A stretch of 6,638 nucleotides of DNA, from contig CAAECT010000102.1 in NCBI GenBank assembly GCA_900754435.1, positions 1 to 6,638 on the forward strand, given 5' to 3'. The first letter of the stretch is position 1, and the number at the start of each line of letters is the position of its first letter. The stretch is from an uncultured Collinsella sp. GTDB taxonomy: Bacteria > Actinomycetota > Coriobacteriia > Coriobacteriales > Coriobacteriaceae. Below are positions 1 to 5,303 of the stretch, piece after piece. The notes under the pieces are model-generated. The model ran no database searches and was not told the DNA's origin. It saw only the letters and a list, made by a program, of their open reading frames with translations. The position numbers and the translations under genes are program-made.

Positions 1-174
1 GCTGGGGCCGTCACCCAGTTTGCGCCCGCTGACGTGGCCGTTTTCAATCACTACGATGGAGTGGTCCACGTCATCGGTCTCCAGATCGTGGACGACGATT
101 TCGCAGTTGGGGCCAAATTGGAGCGCCAGGCCGTGTGCAAGGCGCTTATAAAACTCAATCTGTGCGGGGGTCAT
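1..174 (-). CDS. YheO/DauR-type helix-turn-helix regulator, N-terminal part only (cut by window edge)
   Basis: Reading the minus strand from an ATG at 174-172 gives 58 uninterrupted codons running off the left edge. The start is supported by an AGGAAGG ribosome binding site about 5 bases upstream. The peptide begins MTPAQIEFYKRLAHG, followed by CEIVVHDLE (residues 24-32), HSIVVIENGHVSGRKLGD (residues 38-55). This pattern (Glu-Ile/Val-Val-x-His-Asp-Leu, then His-Ser-Ile-x-x-Ile-x-Asn-Gly-His-Val-x-Gly-Arg) is the hallmark of the YheO-like PAS domain. Known members carry this PAS-like sensor at the N-terminus and a C-terminal helix-turn-helix; the DNA-binding half lies outside the window and is not seen. 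DauR, which controls D-arginine catabolism in Pseudomonas, is a characterised relative. Its divergent position next to ygeX suggests that it regulates the ygeX-ygeY-ygeW unit, which is an inference. The ligand is unknown. Confidence 0.85.
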   Translation of the reverse strand, partial: MTPAQIEFYKRLAHGLALQFGPNCEIVVHDLETDDVDHSIVVIENGHVSGRKLGDGPS

Positions 175-309
175 AGGTGCCTTCCTAAAAATTAGTTTGG
201 GCTCACTGTGCCATAAACCACACATGACCGCAAACAAATCCATCAACAAGGCAATTCATGACCGTTCGGCGGCGAAAAAGTACCGATTGCGGCAACAAAC
301 AATTCGTTA

Positions 310-317
310 GGTATACC
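310..317. promoter_or_regulatory. Candidate operator palindrome GGTATACC
   Basis: An 8-bp perfect palindrome lies near the middle of the divergent control region, about 135 bp before the ygeX start. One further symmetric pair (T308/A319) flanks it after a mismatch. An 8-bp palindrome can occur by chance in a region this size, so only its position argues for a role as a regulator site. Confidence 0.25.
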
Positions 318-346
318 AATCAAAAAGTGTGATAGAACATTACTAA

Positions 347-361
347 CAAACTTTTTGTTTG
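347..361. repeat. Inverted repeat CAAAC-N5-GTTTG upstream of ygeX
   Basis: The arms CAAAC (347-351) and GTTTG (357-361) flank a run of five T. The site lies about 90 bp upstream of the ygeX start codon. It could be a small operator half-site pair or a weak hairpin; the arms are too short and AT-rich to be a terminator. Confidence 0.3.
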
Positions 362-451
362 GCATCCACATAAAAGTTCAGTCGCATGAATGGGAATGGG
401 CTGAAACGCGTATGCGGGGGCCGGCAAGAGAGGACTTAAGGAGTTCACCGT

Positions 452-1666
452 ATGGCCGATAAGATCCAGTGGGCGAGCAACACGATGCCCAAGAGCGATG
501 ACAAGCACTTGGGAATCATGAGCCTCGACCACGTGAAGAAGGCCCGCGCCTTCCACCAGTCGTTCCCCCAATATACCGTCACTCCGCTTGCCCGCCTGGA
601 CGGCCAGGCTGCGCGCCTGGGCCTGTCCAACCTGTGCGTTAAGGACGAGAGCTATCGCTTTGGCCTCAACGCCTTTAAGGTTCTGGGCGGTTCGTTTGCC
701 ATGGCCAACTACATTGCCGACGAGACCGGCAAGGACGTTGCCGAGTGCACCTTCGATTACCTGACCTCCGATCAACTTGCCAAGGACTTTGGCCAGGCCA
801 CCTTCTTTACCGCCACCGACGGCAACCATGGCCGCGGCGTGGCATGGGCTGCCAACAAGCTGGGCCAGAAGGCCGTCGTTCACATGCCCAAGGGTTCCAC
901 TAAGCCCCGCTTCGATAACATCGCCGCCGAGGGCGCAACGGTGACCATCGAAGAGGTCAACTACGACGAGTGCGTGCGCATGGCCGCTGCCGAGGCCGAC
1001 GCCTGCGAGCGCGGCGTCATCGTTCAGGACACCGCCTGGGAGGGCTACGAGAAGATCCCGTCCTGGATCATGGAGGGTTACGGCACCATGGCTTCCGAGG
1101 CTGCCGAGCAGCTGCGCGAGATGGCCATCAACCGCCCGACGCACGTGTTTGTCCAGGCTGGCGTGGGTTCGCTCGCCGGCGCCGTGGTGGGCTACTTCAC
1201 CAACCTGTATCCCGATAACCCGCCCACCTTCGTCGTGGCTGAGTGCGCGCCTGCCGCCTGTCTGTACAAGGGCGCTGCCGCCGGCGACGGCGATCCGCGC
1301 ATCGTGGACGGCGACATGCCCTCCATCATGGCCGGTCTGTGCTGCGGCGAGCCCAACATTCTGGGCTGGGATATCCTGCGCAACCACGTCACCGCCTTCG
1401 TGTCCTGCCCCGACTGGGTCACCGCTCGCGGCATGCGCACCCTGGGCGCTCCCGAGAAGGGCGACCCGCGCGTCATCTCCGGCGAGTCCGGCGCTGTGAC
1501 CACCGGCCTGGTCGAGACCCTCATGCTCGATCCCGAGTACGCCGAGCTCAAGGAACTCATCGGCCTGGACAAGACGAGCTCCGTGCTCTGCTTCTCCACC
1601 GAGGGCGACACCGATCCCGACCAGTATCGCCGCATTGTTTGGGAAGGCGAATATCCCACTTGCTAA
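452..1666 (+). CDS. ygeX: 2,3-diaminopropionate ammonia-lyase (PLP-dependent)
   Basis: This cytoplasmic PLP enzyme converts 2,3-diaminopropionate to pyruvate and two ammonia. The product is 404 residues, close to the roughly 400 usual for the family. ATG 452 follows AAGGAG (438-443) at a good spacing. PLP-binding Lys76 sits in RFGLNAFKVLGGS (69-81). TDGNHGRG (122-129) and QDTAWEGY (192-199) carry Asp123 and Asp193, matching the two catalytic aspartates known in the E. coli enzyme that let it use both D- and L-substrate. The glycine loop that holds the PLP phosphate is AGVGSLAG (236-243). All key residues are present, so the enzyme should be active. It is the first gene after the divergent control region. 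Codon use is strongly biased to C/G-ending codons, as in a highly expressed gene. A generic threonine-dehydratase-like enzyme is the alternative, but the TDGNHGRG and QDTAWEGY blocks favour YgeX strongly. Confidence 0.95.
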   Translation: MADKIQWASNTMPKSDDKHLGIMSLDHVKKARAFHQSFPQYTVTPLARLDGQAARLGLSNLCVKDESYRFGLNAFKVLGGSFAMANYIADETGKDVAECTFDYLTSDQLAKDFGQATFFTATDGNHGRGVAWAANKLGQKAVVHMPKGSTKPRFDNIAAEGATVTIEEVNYDECVRMAAAEADACERGVIVQDTAWEGYEKIPSWIMEGYGTMASEAAEQLREMAINRPTHVFVQAGVGSLAGAVVGYFTNLYPDNPPTFVVAECAPAACLYKGAAAGDGDPRIVDGDMPSIMAGLCCGEPNILGWDILRNHVTAFVSCPDWVTARGMRTLGAPEKGDPRVISGESGAVTTGLVETLMLDPEYAELKELIGLDKTSSVLCFSTEGDTDPDQYRRIVWEGEYPTC

Positions 1667-1673
1667 TCGTTGG

Positions 1674-1700
1674 GGCGGAGTAAATAGGTATCGCTCCGCC
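1674..1700 (+). other. Stem-loop in the ygeX-ygeY spacer
   Basis: GGCGGAG (1674-1680) and CTCCGCC (1694-1700) form a perfect 7-bp GC-rich stem with a 13-base loop, just after the ygeX stop codon. No T-run follows (the next bases are ACCTCACAGG), so it is not a classic intrinsic terminator. It may protect the upstream 3' end, slow ribosomes or act as a processing site, giving different levels of ygeX and ygeY from one transcript; this role is inferred. Confidence 0.45.
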
Positions 1701-1740
1701 ACCTCACAGGTAGATTCCTTCGTTTGAAAGGTTATGAACA

Positions 1741-3126
1741 ATGGCTAAAGAACTCGATTTCGACGCTATCAAGGCTGCTGCTGAGTCCCATCGTGCTGAT
1801 ATGACTCGCTTCCTGCGCGCTATGATCTCCCATCCCTCTGAGTCTTGCGAGGAGGGTGAGGTTGTCGCCTGCATCAAGGCCGAGATGGAGAACCTTGGCT
1901 ATGACGAGGTCAAGGTCGATGGCCTGGGCAACGTCATGGGCTTTATGGGCGAGGGCGACAAGATCATCGCCATCGACTCCCACATCGACACCGTCGGCAT
2001 CGGCAACATCGAGAACTGGGATGCCGATCCCTATGAGGGCTACGAGACCGACGAGATCATCTACGGCCGCGGCGGCTCCGACCAGGAGGGCGGCATGGCT
2101 TCTGCTACCTACGCTGCCAAGATGATGAAGGACATGGGCCTCATCCCCGAGGGCTACAAGATCATGGTCGTCGGCACCGTCCAGGAAGAGGACTGCGACG
2201 GCATGTGCTGGCAGTACATCTACAACAAGGATGGCATTAAGCCCGAGTTCGTCATTTCCACCGAACCCACCGACGGCGGCATCTATCGCGGTCACCGCGG
2301 CCGCATGGAGATCCGCGTCGACGTTCACGGTACCTCCTGCCACGGCTCCGCTCCCGACCGCGGCGACAACGCCATCTACAAGATGGCCGACATCATCGCC
2401 GACGTCCGCGCCCTCAACAACAACGGCTGCGACGAGTCGACCGACATCAAGGGTCTCGTCAAGATGCTCGACCCCAAGTACAATCCCGAGCACTTCGAGG
2501 ATGCCCGCTTCCTGGGCCGCGGCACCTGCACCGTCAGCCAGATCTTCTACACCAGCCCCAGCCGCTGCGCCGTGGCCGACTCCTGCGCCATCTCCATCGA
2601 CCGTCGTATGACCGCCGGTGAGACCTGGGAGTCCTGCCTGGACGAGATCCGCAACCTGCCGGCAGCCAAGAAGTACGGTGACGACGTGAAGGTCTCCATG
2701 TACATGTACGACCGTCCGTCCTGGACCGGCGAGGTCTACGAGACCGAGGCTTACTTCCCCACGTGGATCAACAAGGAGACCGCTCCGCACGTCAAGGCCC
2801 TCGTCGACGCCCACAAGGCCATGTTTGGTGACGAGCGCATCGGCTGCGAGCCCAGCATGGACAAGCGCACCGGTCGCCCGCTGTGCGACAAGTGGACCTT
2901 CTCCACGAACTGCGTCTCCATCCAGGGCCGCTACGGCATCCCCTGCGTGGGCTTTGGCCCGGGTGCCGAGTCTCAGGCTCACGCTCCCAACGAGGTCACC
3001 TACAAGGACGACCTGGTCACCGCTGCCGCCATGTATGTGGCTGCCCTGAACCTCTACGATCCGAGCCAGGCCGATGGCGACGCCACCGTGTTCCGCGCCG
3101 GTCTGACCAACAACAAGATCGACTAG
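1741..3126 (+). CDS. ygeY: YgeY-family M20-type metallohydrolase (deacylase/peptidase-like)
   Basis: The product has 461 residues and belongs to the M20 family of zinc-dependent amidohydrolases (ArgE/DapE/CPG2 group). Start ATG 1741 follows AAAGG (1727-1731). The metal-site set is complete: His81 and Asp83 in DSHIDTV (79-85), bridging Asp114 in [10 protein letters not shown] (109-118), catalytic Glu149 and metal ligand Glu150 in VQEED (147-151), Glu175 in STEPT (173-177), and C-terminal His414 in AHAPNE (413-418). CHGSAP (200-205) carries His201 of the lid domain. The family is annotated as a selenium-metabolism-linked hydrolase because it co-occurs with selenium-dependent molybdenum hydroxylases. 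The true substrate is unknown; in this context an acylated or carbamoylated diaminopropionate-type purine breakdown product is plausible but inferred. It lies 74 bp after ygeX and is probably co-transcribed with it. Codon bias is as strong as in ygeX. No signal peptide is visible, so it should be cytoplasmic. Confidence 0.93.
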   Translation: MAKELDFDAIKAAAESHRADMTRFLRAMISHPSESCEEGEVVACIKAEMENLGYDEVKVDGLGNVMGFMGEGDKIIAIDSHIDTVGIGNIENWDADPYEGYETDEIIYGRGGSDQEGGMASATYAAKMMKDMGLIPEGYKIMVVGTVQEEDCDGMCWQYIYNKDGIKPEFVISTEPTDGGIYRGHRGRMEIRVDVHGTSCHGSAPDRGDNAIYKMADIIADVRALNNNGCDESTDIKGLVKMLDPKYNPEHFEDARFLGRGTCTVSQIFYTSPSRCAVADSCAISIDRRMTAGETWESCLDEIRNLPAAKKYGDDVKVSMYMYDRPSWTGEVYETEAYFPTWINKETAPHVKALVDAHKAMFGDERIGCEPSMDKRTGRPLCDKWTFSTNCVSIQGRYGIPCVGFGPGAESQAHAPNEVTYKDDLVTAAAMYVAALNLYDPSQADGDATVFRAGLTNNKID

Positions 3127-3327
3127 TCCCATTCCTCGATTTTGTTGAGCCGGGGACAGTTTATGCCCCCGGCGCCTCCTGTTGACTTGGGGCCCGCGGT
3201 CGTTATCTCCCATGCTTCCTCAACGGTAGCGGGTCCTCGTCATAGCGCTCTGCATGTTCTAGCCACACGCGCATGCCGGAGCACATCTACTCATTGCGAT
3301 CGTTTCACCTTTAGAAAGGACATTTAC
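3127..3327. promoter_or_regulatory. 201-bp spacer between ygeY and ygeW with hairpins and a possible internal promoter
   Basis: The gap is long for an operon and holds no supported gene. It contains a perfect GC-rich hairpin (3149-3173), an imperfect inverted repeat GCTCTGCATG (3247-3256) with CATGCCGGAGC (3272-3282), and a possible weak promoter with TTGACT (3182-3187) and TATCTC (3204-3209; 16-bp spacer). The -10 match is poor. The region may set ygeW expression separately from ygeX and ygeY. Confidence 0.4.
3149..3173 (+). repeat. GC-rich perfect hairpin, possibly a dispersed REP-like element
   Basis: GCCGGGG (3149-3155) pairs perfectly with CCCCGGC (3167-3173) around the 11-base loop ACAGTTTATGC. 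It lies 23 bp after the ygeY stop. There is no downstream T-run, so it is not a typical intrinsic terminator. The form GGGGACA-N-CCCC resembles repetitive extragenic palindromes seen in several bacteria, but with one copy in this window dispersion cannot be shown. It could also stabilise the 3' end of the ygeX-ygeY message. Confidence 0.5.
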
Positions 3328-4530
3328 ATGGACGCCAAGTTTACCGAGCTCGTCGAGCAGCTGAACGGCCTCGATTTTAAGGGTATGTACGGCAGCGACT
3401 TCCTGCACACCTGGGATAAGACCACCGATGAGCTCAAGGCTCTCTACATCGTCGCCGACGCCCTGCGCGAGCTGCGCGAGAACAACGTCTCGTCCAAGAT
3501 CTTCGACTCGGGCCTGGCCGTCTCCCTGTTCCGCGATAACTCCACCCGTACGCGCTTCTCCTTCTCTAAGGCCGCCAACCTGCTCGGCCTTGAGCTGCAG
3601 GACCTGGACGAGAAGAAGTCCCAGATCGCTCACGGCGAGACCGTCCGCGAGACCGCTACCATGATCTCCTTCATGGCCGACGTCATCGGCATCCGCGACG
3701 ACATGTACATCGGCAAGGGCGACGCCTACATGGCCGAGGTCTCCGAGTCTGTCCAGCAGGCTTACGAGGACGGCGTTCTGGATCACCGTCCCACGCTCAT
3801 TTCCCTGCAGTCCGACTCCGATCACCCCACGCAGTCCTCTGCCGACATGCTCTACCTCATCAACGAGTTTGGCGGCCTTGAGAACCTCAAGGGCAAGAAG
3901 GTTGCCGTCACCTGGGCCTATTCGCCCTCTTACGGCAAGCCGCTGTCCTGCCCGCAGTCGCTGATCAGCCTGCTGCCCCGCTTTGGCATGGACGTCACCC
4001 TGGCCCACCCCGAGGGCTACGACCTCATGCCCGAGGTCGTCGAGCGCGCCAAGGGCTATGCCGCCGAGTCCGGCACCACCTTTAAGCAGGTCAACACCAT
4101 GGCCGAGGCCTTCGAGGGCGCCGACATCGTGATCCCCAAGAGCTGGGCTCCGTTTGCCGCCATGGAGAAGCGTACCAATCTGTACGCCGAGGGCGACGAC
4201 GCCGGCATCGCTGCGCTCGAGAAGGAGCTGCTCGCCCAGAACGCCACCCATCAGGATTGGTGCTCCACGACCGAGCTCATGGAGAAGACTGCCAACGGCC
4301 AGGACACCATCTTTATGCACCCGCTGCCCGCCGACATCTCCGGTGTCTCCTGCGAGCACGGCGAGGTCAACGCCGACGTCTTCGACATGCACCGCGTGGG
4401 CATGTACAAGGAGGCCAGCTACAAGCCGTACGCCATCGCAGCCATGATGTTCCTGCAAAAGGTTGCCGATCCCGCCGCTACCCTCAAGGCCCTCGACGAG
4501 CGCAACACCGCCCGTTGGCTCCAGGCCTAA
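3328..4530 (+). CDS. ygeW: Knotted-type carbamoyltransferase YgeW
   Basis: The product has 400 residues, near the roughly 396 of E. coli YgeW. It belongs to the aspartate/ornithine transcarbamylase superfamily, which transfers a carbamoyl group between carbamoyl phosphate and an amine. ATG 3328 is chosen because AGAAAGGA (3313-3320) precedes it by 7 bases and family homology starts at MDAKFTELVE; the in-frame extension back to a TTG at 3142 has no family similarity. The carbamoyl phosphate site is FRDNSTRTRFSF (68-79), with STRTR at 72-76. HPTQ is at 166-169 and HPLP at 331-334. SQIAHGETVRETA (98-110), GIRDDMYIGKG (121-131) and TWAYSPSYGKPLS (195-207) are characteristic of YgeW and not of OTCase or ATCase. 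The acceptor amine is unknown. Running in reverse on a ureido compound it could yield carbamoyl phosphate for ATP synthesis through carbamate kinase; this is inferred. It is the last gene before the strong terminator. Confidence 0.94.
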   Translation: MDAKFTELVEQLNGLDFKGMYGSDFLHTWDKTTDELKALYIVADALRELRENNVSSKIFDSGLAVSLFRDNSTRTRFSFSKAANLLGLELQDLDEKKSQIAHGETVRETATMISFMADVIGIRDDMYIGKGDAYMAEVSESVQQAYEDGVLDHRPTLISLQSDSDHPTQSSADMLYLINEFGGLENLKGKKVAVTWAYSPSYGKPLSCPQSLISLLPRFGMDVTLAHPEGYDLMPEVVERAKGYAAESGTTFKQVNTMAEAFEGADIVIPKSWAPFAAMEKRTNLYAEGDDAGIAALEKELLAQNATHQDWCSTTELMEKTANGQDTIFMHPLPADISGVSCEHGEVNADVFDMHRVGMYKEASYKPYAIAAMMFLQKVADPAATLKALDERNTARWLQA

Positions 4531-4549
4531 AGCCGGGTTGAGGTAAGCC

Positions 4550-4597
4550 ATGCAAAAAAGGGCGCTCTGCCAACCGGCGGGGTGCCCTTTTTTGCAT
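4550..4597 (+). terminator. Strong symmetric rho-independent terminator after ygeW
   Basis: ATGCAAAAAAGGGC (4550-4563) and GCCCTTTTTTGCAT (4584-4597) are perfect 14-bp complements. Inside them GCTCTGCC (4564-4571) pairs with GGCGGGGT (4576-4583) using G-U wobbles, closing on the loop AACC (4572-4575), so the whole 48 bases fold as one 22-bp stem. The T6 tract at 4588-4593 gives the plus-strand terminator. Because the stem starts with A6, the opposite strand also reads GC stem plus T6, so it can stop transcription in both directions. It ends the ygeX-ygeY-ygeW unit 19 bases after the ygeW stop. Confidence 0.93.
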
Positions 4598-4680
4598 CGC
4601 GGGCGTGCGGGATAAGCGCTTTCGATGTGGATGCCCGCGGCGCGAGTTATGGGTACGATGGTTTCGGGGGAGGTATCACC
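4598..4680 (+). promoter_or_regulatory. Presumed promoter region and leader of the mocA-hyuA unit
   Basis: After the terminator the next unit needs its own start. The 83 bases hold a strong Shine-Dalgarno GGGGGAGG (4666-4673) 7 bases before ATG 4681. TACGAT (4654-4659) is a possible -10, but it lies very close to the Shine-Dalgarno and no matching -35 is evident. The existence of a promoter here is inferred from the terminator rather than from a recognisable consensus. Confidence 0.35.
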
Positions 4681-5295
4681 ATGAGACTTGGATGCGTCAT
4701 TATGGCTTCGGGCGAGGGCAAGCGGTTTGGCTCTAACAAGATGCTTGCCGATATCTATGGCGAGCCGCTGATTGCCCGGGCCATCGATTCGGTTCCCCGG
4801 GGCTTTGACGTCGTGGTTTCGACGCGTTGGCCCGAGGTCGCTCAGATTTGCGAGGACAAGCATTGCCCGTGCGTTCTGCACGATGGCGAGCTGCGCAGCG
4901 AAAGCGTCCGTGCGGGCCTTTCGTGGGGAGTCGAACGCAACTGGAAAGGTTGCCTCTTTTTGCCGGGCGACCAGCCGCTTGTGAGCACGGACTCTTTTGA
5001 GGCCATGGTTCGCGCGTTTGACGAGCGTGGCCGCAAACATCCGGTGCGTTTGGCGTGCAACGGTGAGCCTTCGAGCCCGGTGCTCTTTCCGGCGGAACTA
5101 TTCGATGCACTCATGCGTCTTGAGGGCAAGGACGGCGGGGGCTCGATTCTCAAGGACCGTACCGACGTGGTGCTGGTCGAGGCGCGTGCCTACGAGCTGT
5201 GGGATGTCGATACCGCAGAGGGACAGCGACGCATAACGGAGCATATCGCGGCCTGCTCGTATTTTGATCGCGTGGCCAACTGTATTAATCAATAA
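4681..5295 (+). CDS. mocA: MocA/YgfJ-type molybdenum-cofactor nucleotidyltransferase
   Basis: The product has 204 residues (E. coli YgfJ/MocA about 192) and is a MobA-like NTP transferase. Characterised MocA adds CMP to molybdopterin to make the cytosine dinucleotide cofactor of xanthine-dehydrogenase-type hydroxylases. ATG 4681 is set by GGGGGAGG 7 bases upstream and by the nucleotide loop ASGEGKRFGSNK (9-20), which must lie at the N-terminus; an in-frame GTG at 4582 would put the start inside the terminator. Other landmarks are LPGDQPLVS (94-102) with metal-binding Asp97, GEPSSPVLFP (128-137), KDGGGSIL (150-157) and DVDTAE (175-180), all typical of the MocA subgroup. It is 8 bp before hyuA, and the hyuA ribosome site overlaps its stop, so the two are co-translated. 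Its presence implies a Mo hydroxylase nearby. Whether it uses CTP cannot be told from these residues alone. Codon use is less biased than in ygeX-ygeY-ygeW. Confidence 0.88.
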   Translation: MRLGCVIMASGEGKRFGSNKMLADIYGEPLIARAIDSVPRGFDVVVSTRWPEVAQICEDKHCPCVLHDGELRSESVRAGLSWGVERNWKGCLFLPGDQPLVSTDSFEAMVRAFDERGRKHPVRLACNGEPSSPVLFPAELFDALMRLEGKDGGGSILKDRTDVVLVEARAYELWDVDTAEGQRRITEHIAACSYFDRVANCINQ

Positions 5296-5299
5296 GGAG
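5294..5299 (+). promoter_or_regulatory. Ribosome binding site of hyuA overlapping the mocA stop codon
   Basis: AAGGAG starts within the TAA stop of mocA (5293-5295) and lies 4 bases before ATG 5304. This supports the hyuA start and suggests that ribosomes finishing mocA reinitiate on hyuA. Confidence 0.75.
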
Positions 5300-5303
5300 C
5301 AAC

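Larger units (their letters stand above)
175..451. promoter_or_regulatory. Divergent intergenic control region between the regulator and ygeX
   Basis: This stretch is visibly richer in A and T than the flanking genes and must hold promoters for both directions. Visible elements are an exact direct repeat CATGACCG at 223-230 and 257-264; a related ACCG at 282-285, so that the ACCG cores lie 34 and 21 bp apart; the perfect palindrome GGTATACC at 310-317; and an inverted repeat CAAAC-TTTTT-GTTTG at 347-361. A weak candidate promoter towards ygeX is TTAGGT (307-312) with TGTGATAGA (328-336). No convincing consensus -35/-10 pair or sigma-54 site was found in either direction. No ORF or RNA gene is recognisable. 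Assigning any of these elements as an operator is inference. Confidence 0.6.

Noticed and set aside
320..1741. Long open frame of 473 codons on the minus strand opposite ygeX
   Set aside because: Low-complexity Gly/Ala/Val/His-rich translation with no recognisable domain; an effect of strong third-position GC bias in the real gene on the other strand.
1734..1748. Four-codon reading frame ATG-AAC-AAT-GGC-TAA overlapping the ygeY start
   Set aside because: The AAAGG site ends only 2 bases before this ATG, too close for initiation, while its spacing suits ATG 1741. Probably chance.
1732..3213. Long open frame of 493 codons on the minus strand opposite ygeY
   Set aside because: Same codon-bias artefact: Val/Gly/Asp/His-rich with no domain, fully opposed to a gene with an intact metal site.
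3142..3327. 62-codon in-frame N-terminal extension of ygeW
   Set aside because: No family similarity, it spans a hairpin, and a good ribosome binding site sits just before ATG 3328.
4582..4680. 33-codon in-frame N-terminal extension of mocA from GTG 4582
   Set aside because: The start would lie inside the terminator, and the nucleotide-binding loop needs to be near the N-terminus, as given by ATG 4681.
3259..5040. Open frame of 593 codons on the minus strand, the longest in the window
   Set aside because: It crosses a strong terminator and two genes with complete catalytic motifs, and its translation matches no family. Unbroken length alone is expected at this codon bias.
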